This document shows positions 46,103-53,825 of a DNA stretch of 64,000 bases, in pieces. The notes beneath the pieces are model-generated. The model did no database searches and was not told the DNA's origin. It saw only the letters and a program-made list of their open reading frames with translations. Position numbers and translations under genes: made by a program. Numbering within the stretch: position 1 is the stretch's first letter; every line of letters starts with the position of its first letter. Location of the stretch: NCBI RefSeq assembly GCF_000168715.1, contig NZ_AASE01000003.1:1-64000 (forward strand), written 5' to 3'. The DNA comes from Chlorobium ferrooxidans DSM 13031 (GTDB taxonomy: Bacteria > Bacteroidota > Chlorobiia > Chlorobiales > Chlorobiaceae).

Positions 46103-47965
46103 TCAACTGCCTGCCACAAACTTGCTGAGATGAGTGGAAAAAGCAGGTGCTTCAAGAAAACCGATAACTCTGCTGTCCGGAATCTCCTTGCCTGATGCAT
46201 CAAAAAAGATCATACCGGGAGGGCCGAACAACCCGAAGCGTTTCATCAATTCACGGTCATCAGCACTGTTGGCGGTAACATCAACCTGAAGCAGTGTCAG
46301 GTTGTTGAACTGTGAAATCACTTGGGGATCATGAAAGGTGAACTTATCCATCTCCTTACAGGCAACACACCAGTCAGCATAAAAATCGAGCATGACCGGC
46401 TTTTCCGCCGACTGGAGAGCCTGATCAAGCTCTGCTGCTGAGCGGATCTGTGTGAAAGCGACCCTCTTCTCATCACCTGAAACAGAAACCGCAGAGGCAT
46501 GAAACCCTGAGAGCGGCTTCAGGACATCGGTTCCGCCTGAAGTCGCGCCAATAAGCTCCAGTACCCCGATAATAAAGAGCACCAGCCCAAGAGCCTTGCC
46601 GAACTTCTGGGCAATCGTTGATTTTTCGGCATGTTTATCGAAAACCCCGAGAAAGACAGCACAAAGAATCGTGTATGCTCCCCATGCGATCATGACCGCC
46701 TGAGCCGGAATAACCGGTGAAACCATCCAGATGGCAACAGCAATCAGCAGAAGTCCGAAAACATATTTCACGCCGATCATCCATGCTCCGGCTCGGGGAA
46801 GCAGACTTCCGGCAGACAATCCGACCAGCAGAAGCGGAACACTCATACCCATGGCCATTGAAAAAAGCGCCAGTCCGCCAATAACCACATCTTTCGTCTG
46901 GCTGATATAGACAAGCGTTCCTGCGAGCGGCGCAGCAACACAGGGCCCGACAATCAGTGCTGAAAGGGAGCCCATCAAAAACACACCCACAAAACGACCG
47001 CCCTTGAGGTTTCCGGAAGTTTTGTTCAGCTTGTTCTGTATGGAGGCAGGCATCTGAAGCTGATAGACATCAAACATCGAAAGCGAGAGCGTCACAAGCA
47101 GAAGCGCAAAGAGTATCAGTACCCAGGGTTTCTGCAATGCTCCTGCAAGTCCCTCACCGGCAAGCCCGGCGGCAACACCAAGAGAGGTATAAACCAGTGC
47201 CATTCCCAGACAGTAAGCCAGCGCCATTAAAAAACTGCGACGGCGGGTCACTTCGCCCTCACCGACAATAATCGACGAGAGAATGGGAATCATGGGCAGC
47301 ACACAGGGAGTAAAGGAGAGCAGCAGACCGAACGCAAGGAATGCAAGGGCTATTTTCCAGAGACTTCCGCCTGCCAGGGTTGATTTCGCCAGATTGAGAT
47401 CGTTATCTGCCGGCTTTACTTCAGTCGGTGCCACTGATGATGGCGCTGCTGCACTGTCTGCAGGAGGTGTAACTGATCCGGCATCGGCAACCGGCTGTTC
47501 ACCTGCCACAGCCAGTACTCCCGGTTTTGAAGGATCAACCGTGAAGCTCTTGGTTATAGGTGGATAGCAGAGGCCGTCTTCGGCACACCCCTGATACTCG
47601 ACGTTGAGCGTAAATATGCCGTCCGCTTTTACAACAGGAGCTGAAACCGACAGCCTGTCATGATAGATAGCAAGCTTTTCGTTTGTTGTCGGATCGGTAT
47701 ACAATATTGCCTTCGGCATAACGGGATTCTGAAGCTTCGCAGCCCCTCCATCAACAGTCGCCTTCACCTTGTCCTGATAAAGCTTGTACCCTTTTGCTAT
47801 CTCCCAATTCAGCAAAATCGTTTTGGAGCCGCTCAGCTCAGCCCTGAGCTTGAAGGCCTGATCAGGATCAAGAAACTCAGCCGCAAAAGCAACACGTACA
47901 GTACTGCAGAGTACCATAAAAAAAGTAAAAAGAGCGGCTGCGCGCCTGAAATAATAATGCGTCAT
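46103..47965 (-). CDS. dsbD: Thiol:disulfide interchange protein DsbD
   Basis: Moves reducing power from cytoplasmic thioredoxin to the periplasm. A signal peptide (about 10-28) is followed by the DsbD-alpha domain (C127 and C133 in YQGCAEDGLCYPP), a Pro/Ala linker, an eight-span core with the redox pair in SFTPCVLPMIPIL and GPCVAAPLAG, and a C-terminal thioredoxin domain (FYADWCVACKEMD, C533 and C536). Length of 620 is normal. It follows apbE by 48 bases and the DUF3570 gene before that, suggesting a three-gene operon. Reduced thiols are also needed for the ResB/CcsA pathway encoded 12 kb away. Confidence 0.95.
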   Translation of the reverse strand: MTHYYFRRAAALFTFFMVLCSTVRVAFAAEFLDPDQAFKLRAELSGSKTILLNWEIAKGYKLYQDKVKATVDGGAAKLQNPVMPKAILYTDPTTNEKLAIYHDRLSVSAPVVKADGIFTLNVEYQGCAEDGLCYPPITKSFTVDPSKPGVLAVAGEQPVADAGSVTPPADSAAAPSSVAPTEVKPADNDLNLAKSTLAGGSLWKIALAFLAFGLLLSFTPCVLPMIPILSSIIVGEGEVTRRRSFLMALAYCLGMALVYTSLGVAAGLAGEGLAGALQKPWVLILFALLLVTLSLSMFDVYQLQMPASIQNKLNKTSGNLKGGRFVGVFLMGSLSALIVGPCVAAPLAGTLVYISQTKDVVIGGLALFSMAMGMSVPLLLVGLSAGSLLPRAGAWMIGVKYVFGLLLIAVAIWMVSPVIPAQAVMIAWGAYTILCAVFLGVFDKHAEKSTIAQKFGKALGLVLFIIGVLELIGATSGGTDVLKPLSGFHASAVSVSGDEKRVAFTQIRSAAELDQALQSAEKPVMLDFYADWCVACKEMDKFTFHDPQVISQFNNLTLLQVDVTANSADDRELMKRFGLFGPPGMIFFDASGKEIPDSRVIGFLEAPAFSTHLSKFVAGS

Positions 47966-48013
47966 AATGTTATCGCCTCAACGTCGTTAGTGAATATTAT
48001 AAAATCTGCTCTG

Positions 48014-48901
48014 TTAAGTATTGTGATAAATCCTGCCGAACTTGTCCACTGCCAGATAGTCCATTCCCGAATCCTTGAGGAAAGCCAACCCATCATCCTC
48101 CTTGAGCATTGCGATGGTCGAGTAACTCCCCGCTGTTATGGCTAACGGAGCCACAACCGTTACCGAACGCCAATAGGTGACCGGATATCCCTTACGGGGA
48201 TGGATGATATGGCAGTATCGTTTTCCATCCGCTTCAAAAAATCGCTCATAATCACCGCTTGTGGCAAGTGCGCCGGAATAGAGCGGGATAGAGGCAATCG
48301 TTCTTTCGCGGTGACGCGGATCCTGAATACCGATTACCCAGGGCGTACCGTCAGGTTTTGGGCCTATAACCCGTATATCACCGGCAAGATTGACATAACC
48401 GGACTTTACCCCTTTTCCGTGAATAACCGCCGCAGCTCTGTCGGCGGCATACTCTTTGCCGAAGCCGCCAAAATCAAGCTCCATTCCCGCAACCGGCAGA
48501 TGCACCCGGTCATCCTTCTGCTCCACACGCTTCCAGTCGACAAGAGGAAGCAGCGATGAAAGCGTTTCCGGTGAAGGCACTGCGGCCTCACTGAAGTTCC
48601 AGGCCTTGCGCAACACCCCTGAAGTGATATCAAATAACCCTGAACTGGTTTCATAGAGCTTATCTGCATACTGCAAAAGCGTTATGGTCTCCGTGTCACA
48701 GGAAACAGAATCCTGGCCGGCGGCAGCATTGATGCGCGAAACAATGCTCTCCGGCCGGTATCGGGAGTAGATACGCTCAATTCTTGAAACCTCCGCGATG
48801 GCATGTGCGGCTATTGCCTGCCCTTTATTCTTGCTTTCGGCAACAAGGACAACTTCACAATTGCTCTTCATTGCCTGAAAGCGAAAACGAAAAATATTCA
48901 T
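48014..48901 (-). CDS. apbE: FAD:protein FMN transferase
   Basis: Attaches FMN to Thr/Ser of exported flavoproteins, using FAD. From the ATG at 48901 (MNIFRFRFQAMKSN) the protein has 295 residues; a TTG at 48934 is a weaker start. Motifs are the MKSNCEVVL strand, ISRIERIYSRYRPESIVSRIN, MELDFGGFGKEYAADRAA, NLAGDIRVIGPKPDG and TSGDYERFFEADGKRYCHII followed by HPRKGYPV and the ITAGSYST metal site. No obvious lipobox or signal peptide is seen. Its substrate flavoprotein is not in this window. Confidence 0.92.
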   Translation of the reverse strand: MNIFRFRFQAMKSNCEVVLVAESKNKGQAIAAHAIAEVSRIERIYSRYRPESIVSRINAAAGQDSVSCDTETITLLQYADKLYETSSGLFDITSGVLRKAWNFSEAAVPSPETLSSLLPLVDWKRVEQKDDRVHLPVAGMELDFGGFGKEYAADRAAAVIHGKGVKSGYVNLAGDIRVIGPKPDGTPWVIGIQDPRHRERTIASIPLYSGALATSGDYERFFEADGKRYCHIIHPRKGYPVTYWRSVTVVAPLAITAGSYSTIAMLKEDDGLAFLKDSGMDYLAVDKFGRIYHNT

Positions 48902-49002
48902 AACTGCTTTTTTTGTAGAACGACCGGGAGTCAAGCGCCCCGACCGGCAGGTTCACAACCGCCATGTACATCTGAAAATTCATACTCTTTCCTGCATTCT
49001 AC

Positions 49003-50214
49003 TCAGAACTGCCGTGAAACTCCGGCCTGAACACTTCTGGCATGAAAAGCCGTGACTCCCTGATCGCCGTTACCAAATAGTGCCCACTCTTGACGCTGTT
49101 CATACTTTTCGAACTTCAAATCCACCAGCCAGTCACGGCCCAACTGCTTGCTTATCTTAACCCCGGCCGTAACGGCGCCAAAAGCTGAAAGTCGCTGATC
49201 TTCCGTATAAAAGAGTGCGCCGGCAGGAGGCGGTGTGGCTGTTGACGGGTTTGCCTGCTCTGCCGGGCCGGCTACCACATAAAAATCAGCCTCGGACTGT
49301 GTATAGAGTCGAAGCAGCGGTGTTATTGTCCAGCCATGATGCAGCGGCTGCACATACTCACCCCCAAGCGTATGCGCCCGAATACCGAAAGAGTCGGTGT
49401 AATAACGCCAGGAGAGCCTGATGGTACCGTCACTGCCATCGAAATGGTGGTTCCACCGGGTCAGGAGGGTCATGTTATTGCGATCCCTCGGCCTCTGGTC
49501 CGGATCCTTGTAGGGATCGGTGTAATAGCCGTTTCCGTTTGAGTAGCCAAGGTTGAGCTGCACAATATCACGCTTCGATAACACTCTTGTAACGCCAAAC
49601 AGGCCCGCTAATATCTGCTTCCCTTCATCCCGGTCCTGTTTTTTCACCGCCACAACATTCGGAACACTGAGCTTTATGGTGTCATCGGTAAAACTTCCGC
49701 CGAGAGTATACGTTGTGTTTTTGTCTTCAGTCGACCAGCTCCCCTGCAAAGAGGCGCTGCGGGAGATATAATCAGACTCTTTCGAATAACTGACAGCAGC
49801 TCCCAGCGTTCCCCTTGAAAAGTACCGGGTGAGATTGAAGTCTCCGGCATAACGCAACTCCCCCGATGCTCCCGATACCGCGTTATTTGCCGGAAAACCT
49901 GAGGAGTGGTAGGCCGGAGAAGCCCCGGTAACCGAATCCTCCATGAACGATGTTCCGATTGACCATTTACCGGCAATGGGAGCTGTTGCCATCACAGTAA
50001 GAGCATTAACCGCAATCCGATCCCTCTGCATCCCTGTTGTAAACGCTGAATCTCCGGACTGACTATCCTGATAATTCAGATATTTCATGCTGACCACTCC
50101 CCGTTCCGGCGGAGCATCAGCATAGAGCATCTGCCCTGAGGGCAATGCCAGTGCGGCACCTAAAAGCACACTGCTCAAACGGGTGGATTTTACCTTTGAA
50201 TGCAACCTCATCAC
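49003..50214 (-). CDS. DUF3570 outer-membrane beta-barrel protein
   Basis: A 403-residue exported protein with a signal peptide (about 12-33, LGAALALPSGQMLYADA). The rest alternates short amphipathic strands rich in aromatic residues (GVVSMKYLNYQDSQSG, TLRLSWRYYTDSFGIRAHTL-like segments) and ends in Phe (VQAGVSRQF), the normal beta-barrel insertion signal. DUF3570 genes commonly sit beside ApbE and thioredoxin-like genes, and apbE and dsbD follow here. Probably an outer-membrane partner of an extracytoplasmic redox system; the molecular role is not known. Confidence 0.85.
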   Translation of the reverse strand: MMRLHSKVKSTRLSSVLLGAALALPSGQMLYADAPPERGVVSMKYLNYQDSQSGDSAFTTGMQRDRIAVNALTVMATAPIAGKWSIGTSFMEDSVTGASPAYHSSGFPANNAVSGASGELRYAGDFNLTRYFSRGTLGAAVSYSKESDYISRSASLQGSWSTEDKNTTYTLGGSFTDDTIKLSVPNVVAVKKQDRDEGKQILAGLFGVTRVLSKRDIVQLNLGYSNGNGYYTDPYKDPDQRPRDRNNMTLLTRWNHHFDGSDGTIRLSWRYYTDSFGIRAHTLGGEYVQPLHHGWTITPLLRLYTQSEADFYVVAGPAEQANPSTATPPPAGALFYTEDQRLSAFGAVTAGVKISKQLGRDWLVDLKFEKYEQRQEWALFGNGDQGVTAFHARSVQAGVSRQF

Positions 50215-50661
50215 ATAGAGAGCAGTTACTGTTATTTCTAAATTGATAACCCCCGCAGCAGCAAAAAGCTGATTACCTGTTTACGTGCAAGATCTCTTGC
50301 CGGAGAATATTTCTGATGGTGTCAACCACCTTTTTTCCCCTGCATGTGCAGAAAAAAAAAGGCGTTAAAATACAACAACAGAATACATAATTACTGCTTT
50401 CCGGAAAAACAACTGCCAACGCAAGGTGAACACAAAATCAATGCCGGTACATCAAGAGGAGTATCTGGTTGTTATTATCAGGTCATCAAGGCAACAGCGC
50501 AGTCATCGACGCATCTCTATCATCACCAGCCAAAATCAATATCATCAAGGTGCTTACGGTACCGGCAGGATCAGCAGCTTATCAGCTAACCCTTTTTAAT
50601 TGTAGTGAATAAACAATTAAAGAAGCCTTAACGATAACTTAATTTACGCTTAAAAAACGTC
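50215..50661. other. Intergenic region between mazG and the DUF3570 gene
   Basis: About 450 bases with no convincing gene. An 81-residue plus-strand frame at 50344 has no family features and is judged chance. A 12-base palindrome CTGCATGTGCAG near 50340 is followed by nine As. The DUF3570 promoter (minus) should be here. Nothing else was noticed. Confidence 0.4.
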
Positions 50662-51471
50662 CTAACACCGTTTTGCCTCCTGCCACAAGGCATCAAGCTC
50701 TTCGGGGCTGAACTCCTTCCAGTCGCGCGCCGAAGAGTGCACCTTCTCTTCAACAGCGCGAAATCTGGCCATGAACTTGTTGGTGGCTTTTCTGAGCGCG
50801 TCTTCAGGATTGGCACCAAGAAAACGGCTGTAGTTGACAATAGTGAAGAGCAGGTCGCCAAACTCCTCCTCCTGCTCAGCCTTGCCTGCCGCATGTTTCA
50901 GTTCACTGATCTCTTCAGCAAGCTTGTCGAGCACCCCGTCATCACTTGGCCAGTCGAAACCGACTCCGGAGACCTTTTTCTGCACCCGGTATGCCCGCAG
51001 CAGCTCCGACATGGTGTTCGGCACACCCTCAAGCAAACTTTGACGACCCTCCTGCATTTTAAGACTTTCCCAGTTTTTCACAACCTCCCGTTCGCTCTCG
51101 GCTACAACGTCACCAAACACATGAGGATGACGGCTTATGAGCTTGTGAGAGAGCGCATCAAAAACATCTCCAAACGAGAAGGTTCCGCGCTCACCGGCGA
51201 GTTCCACCTGAAAACAGAGGTGGAGAAAGAGGTCGCCTATCTCTTTTTTAAGTTCACTCTCGTCCCCCTCGTCGATAGCATGTACCAGCTCATAGCTCTC
51301 CTCAAGCAGCAGATGGGCAAGCGAGTGCGATGTCTGTTTTCTGTCCCATGGGCACTCCTGGCGAAGCACCTTTACCAGGCTGACCACCCGTTCAAACTGC
51401 TCCTGAAGCGTACGCTCTCTCTTTGCGGTAATAGCAGCTTTCAACTGCTCAATCGGTCTGTTCTCCTGCAT
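50662..51471 (-). CDS. mazG: Nucleoside triphosphate pyrophosphohydrolase MazG
   Basis: Hydrolyses NTPs and dNTPs to monophosphates, cleaning pools and lowering ppGpp-related stress in some bacteria. Two tandem MazG modules are seen: the first with LRQECPWDRKQTSHSLAHLLLEESYEL and EIGDLFLHLCFQ, the second with EEISELKHAAGKAEQEEEFGDLLFTIVN. The ExxE metal motifs are intact. Length 269 is normal. It diverges from mnmE with only 155 bases between true starts, so the promoters overlap. Confidence 0.95.
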   Translation of the reverse strand: MQENRPIEQLKAAITAKRERTLQEQFERVVSLVKVLRQECPWDRKQTSHSLAHLLLEESYELVHAIDEGDESELKKEIGDLFLHLCFQVELAGERGTFSFGDVFDALSHKLISRHPHVFGDVVAESEREVVKNWESLKMQEGRQSLLEGVPNTMSELLRAYRVQKKVSGVGFDWPSDDGVLDKLAEEISELKHAAGKAEQEEEFGDLLFTIVNYSRFLGANPEDALRKATNKFMARFRAVEEKVHSSARDWKEFSPEELDALWQEAKRC

Positions 51472-51626
51472 GGTCTCTTTTGATTTTGTTTCCCTTCAAA
51501 CTGCCAAGGGTATCGCTCTACAGTATCGGGACGAAACAGCGTTACAACGATGCCCTAAAGTTACAATTTCTTGCCTCTAATCCTTATACTTCCAGAACGT
51601 ACAGTCAACCTCAAAAACCAGCAGCC

Positions 51627-53051
51627 ATGACCACCCGCTCCGCCTCTCTGCCTGAACCGGGCATGCCGATAGCCGCAGTTGCAACGCCGGTTGGTGTCGG
51701 CGCACTGGCGATTTTGCGTATAAGCGGCAGGGGAGTTTTCGGGATCGCCGGGCGTATTTTCAAAAAAAAGCAGAACCCCGCATTCCGATTTGCAGAAGCT
51801 AAGGGATATACGGCCCATTTCGGCTCCGTACATGACTCTGAGGGACTGATTGATGAAGTGGTAGCACTCGTCCTGCGCGCCCCGAACTCCTTTACCATGG
51901 AGGATATGGTGGAGTTTACCTGCCACGGCGGGCCGGTTGTTGTTCAGCACATTCTGAAAGTGCTGCTCGATGAGGGGTGTCGCCTGGCTGAACCCGGAGA
52001 GTTTACCCGCCGCGCCTTCCTCAACGGCCGCATTGATCTCCTCCAGGCTGAAGCCATCGGAGAGATGATCCATGCCCGCTCTGAATCAGCCTTCCGCACG
52101 GCGGTGACCCAGATGCAGGGGACACTTTCACTCCGTCTTGAGGCCATGCGCGAGCAGCTTCTTCGCTCCTGCGCACTGCTTGAGCTTGAGCTGGATTTCA
52201 GCGAGGAGGATGTGGAGTTCCAGAACCGCAGAGAGCTTCAGCAGCAGCTGGGAGTGTTGCAGGAGGAGCTGCGTCGTCTTGTCGACTCCTACCAGCATGG
52301 CAGGATAATGAAGGAGGGGGTTGCAACAGTCATTGCGGGCAGACCGAATGCCGGTAAATCAACCCTCCTCAATACACTGCTCGGCCTGGAGCGCTCGATT
52401 GTCAGCCACATGCCGGGTACGACCCGCGACTACATTGAGGAGTGCTTTCTCTATAACAAAACCATGTTCCGCCTCACCGATACTGCGGGTCTGCGCGAAG
52501 CCGAGGAGGCGGTCGAGCACGAAGGGGTGAAGCGAAGCTATCGAAAAATTGCCGAAGCCGACCTTATCGTATACATCCTTGACCTCACGCTTGATGACTA
52601 TGCGGATGAGGTTGCCCGAATTCTTGAATTCAAAAGCGAGTACCGAAATGCAAGGATGATTGTTGCGGCCAACAAAATTGACCTGGCATCGGAAAGTCCG
52701 GAAAGGATTCAAGAGCTGCGTGAGGCAACCGGTTGTGACGTTTGCGGAATTTCGGCGGCAAAGGGGGAAGGGCTTGAGACACTTAAAGAGCTGATGAGCA
52801 CTATGGTTGTTGGGCTCGACAAGCTGCATGAGGCAAGCGTGCTGGTCACCAGCCTTCGCCACTACGAAGCCCTGCGCAACGCCTCCGATGCCCTCGAAAA
52901 CGCCCGGATGTTGATCAACAGCAACTCCGAAACCGAACTCATCGCCTTTGAACTCCGTTCAGCCCTCAACTACGTCGGTGAGATCACCGGAAAAGTCATC
53001 AACGAGGAGATACTCAACATGATCTTTGACCAGTTCTGCATAGGCAAATAG
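51627..53051 (+). CDS. mnmE: tRNA modification GTPase MnmE
   Basis: With MnmG it installs the 5-carboxymethylaminomethyl group on wobble uridines. The ATG at 51627 gives MTTRSASLPEPGMPIAAVAT; an open frame upstream to 51480 lacks homology. The N-terminal folate domain (TPVGVGALAILRISG) is followed by helices and the GTPase: GRPNAGKSTLLN (G1), GTTRDYIEE (G2), DTAGLRE (G3), NKID (G4). The protein ends FDQFCIGK, the conserved catalytic C-terminus. About 474 residues, normal. Confidence 0.97.
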   Translation: MTTRSASLPEPGMPIAAVATPVGVGALAILRISGRGVFGIAGRIFKKKQNPAFRFAEAKGYTAHFGSVHDSEGLIDEVVALVLRAPNSFTMEDMVEFTCHGGPVVVQHILKVLLDEGCRLAEPGEFTRRAFLNGRIDLLQAEAIGEMIHARSESAFRTAVTQMQGTLSLRLEAMREQLLRSCALLELELDFSEEDVEFQNRRELQQQLGVLQEELRRLVDSYQHGRIMKEGVATVIAGRPNAGKSTLLNTLLGLERSIVSHMPGTTRDYIEECFLYNKTMFRLTDTAGLREAEEAVEHEGVKRSYRKIAEADLIVYILDLTLDDYADEVARILEFKSEYRNARMIVAANKIDLASESPERIQELREATGCDVCGISAAKGEGLETLKELMSTMVVGLDKLHEASVLVTSLRHYEALRNASDALENARMLINSNSETELIAFELRSALNYVGEITGKVINEEILNMIFDQFCIGK

Positions 53052-53152
53052 ATCGCCTGCGGTGAGCCGGATAACCCTGCAACCGGAAAGATATTTTACC
53101 GGATGAAGCCATAACCGGCATTTATTCTTTCCGGCTCTGGAATAACCTACGG

Positions 53153-53629
53153 TCAAAACGCCCGGATAGCCCTTACCCGGTTGTAGGCGTCCTTTGGTTC
53201 GGCGCTCTGGTTGCCGAACCGACTGAAATCCTTTATCCAGATTCCGGCTTTAATCCAGCCTCCTCCGTCAGGGCTCTCCGAGGAGCTCCAGTAGGTGGCG
53301 GAATCCTGCACAAAACCACCGACCACCCGTTTATGCATAAAGAGCTGGTTCAACTGCTCCTTGTCTGGCAGAATCCAGTCACGAAAACCGCCGGCTTCTG
53401 ATTTTCTGCATGCCTCCACTGCATCCGGCCAGTTAAACAACCCTTCAGACAACCCTTTCATGGCGGCTATACCCGGAGAGGATCCCTCCATATCGGATTT
53501 TGCAGCTATCAAACCGTGCACTCCTGTCTGGTCGATAAAAAAGATAATCCCGCCACCATATTGCGCGCCGATTTTGATGTCGGGTGAAGGATATGATTTC
53601 TCTCCGAATAGTTTGTTGAACAAAGACAT
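53153..53629 (-). CDS. DUF1566 domain protein
   Basis: A 158-residue protein with the DUF1566 layout: KIGAQYGGGIIFFIDQTGVHGLIA, FNWPDAVEACRKSEAGGFRDWILPDKEQLNQL and the end YWSSSES...GNQSAEPKDAYNRVRAIRAF. Such domains have a C-type-lectin-like fold and often occur in surface or uncharacterised proteins. No signal peptide is visible (MSLFNKLFGEKSYPS), so it is probably cytoplasmic. It is convergent with mnmE. Function unknown. Confidence 0.85.
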   Translation of the reverse strand: MSLFNKLFGEKSYPSPDIKIGAQYGGGIIFFIDQTGVHGLIAAKSDMEGSSPGIAAMKGLSEGLFNWPDAVEACRKSEAGGFRDWILPDKEQLNQLFMHKRVVGGFVQDSATYWSSSESPDGGGWIKAGIWIKDFSRFGNQSAEPKDAYNRVRAIRAF

Positions 53630-53825
53630 AAATGAGGCTTGAAACGTTAACTAAAAGGCACTTCTATTAATTTATTCCGCAATTCGATTGCTTCGTTTGT
53701 TCCCGACAACGTCGGGATCGGGATACATTCCGGTTATTGCACTCCGCCAGCCTATCAATCAAACCACTCTCGACAACCAAAAGCGGTGCCCTGCAGTATA
53801 CTACTTGTTACCCGTTCCACCGCTC

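Noticed and set aside
48855..48983. 42-residue frame between DUF3570 and apbE with AGGAAAG before its ATG
   Set aside because: It overlaps the apbE coding region in another frame and has no DUF4266-like Cys/Gly features; kept out of the gene list.
50344..50589. 81-residue plus-strand frame between DUF3570 gene and mazG
   Set aside because: Composition (many Gln, His, Ser, Tyr) is unlike neighbours and no start signal or family feature is seen.
51480..51626. 49-residue N-terminal extension of MnmE
   Set aside because: The open frame upstream of the ATG at 51627 has no homology to MnmE and occupies the mazG-mnmE promoter region.
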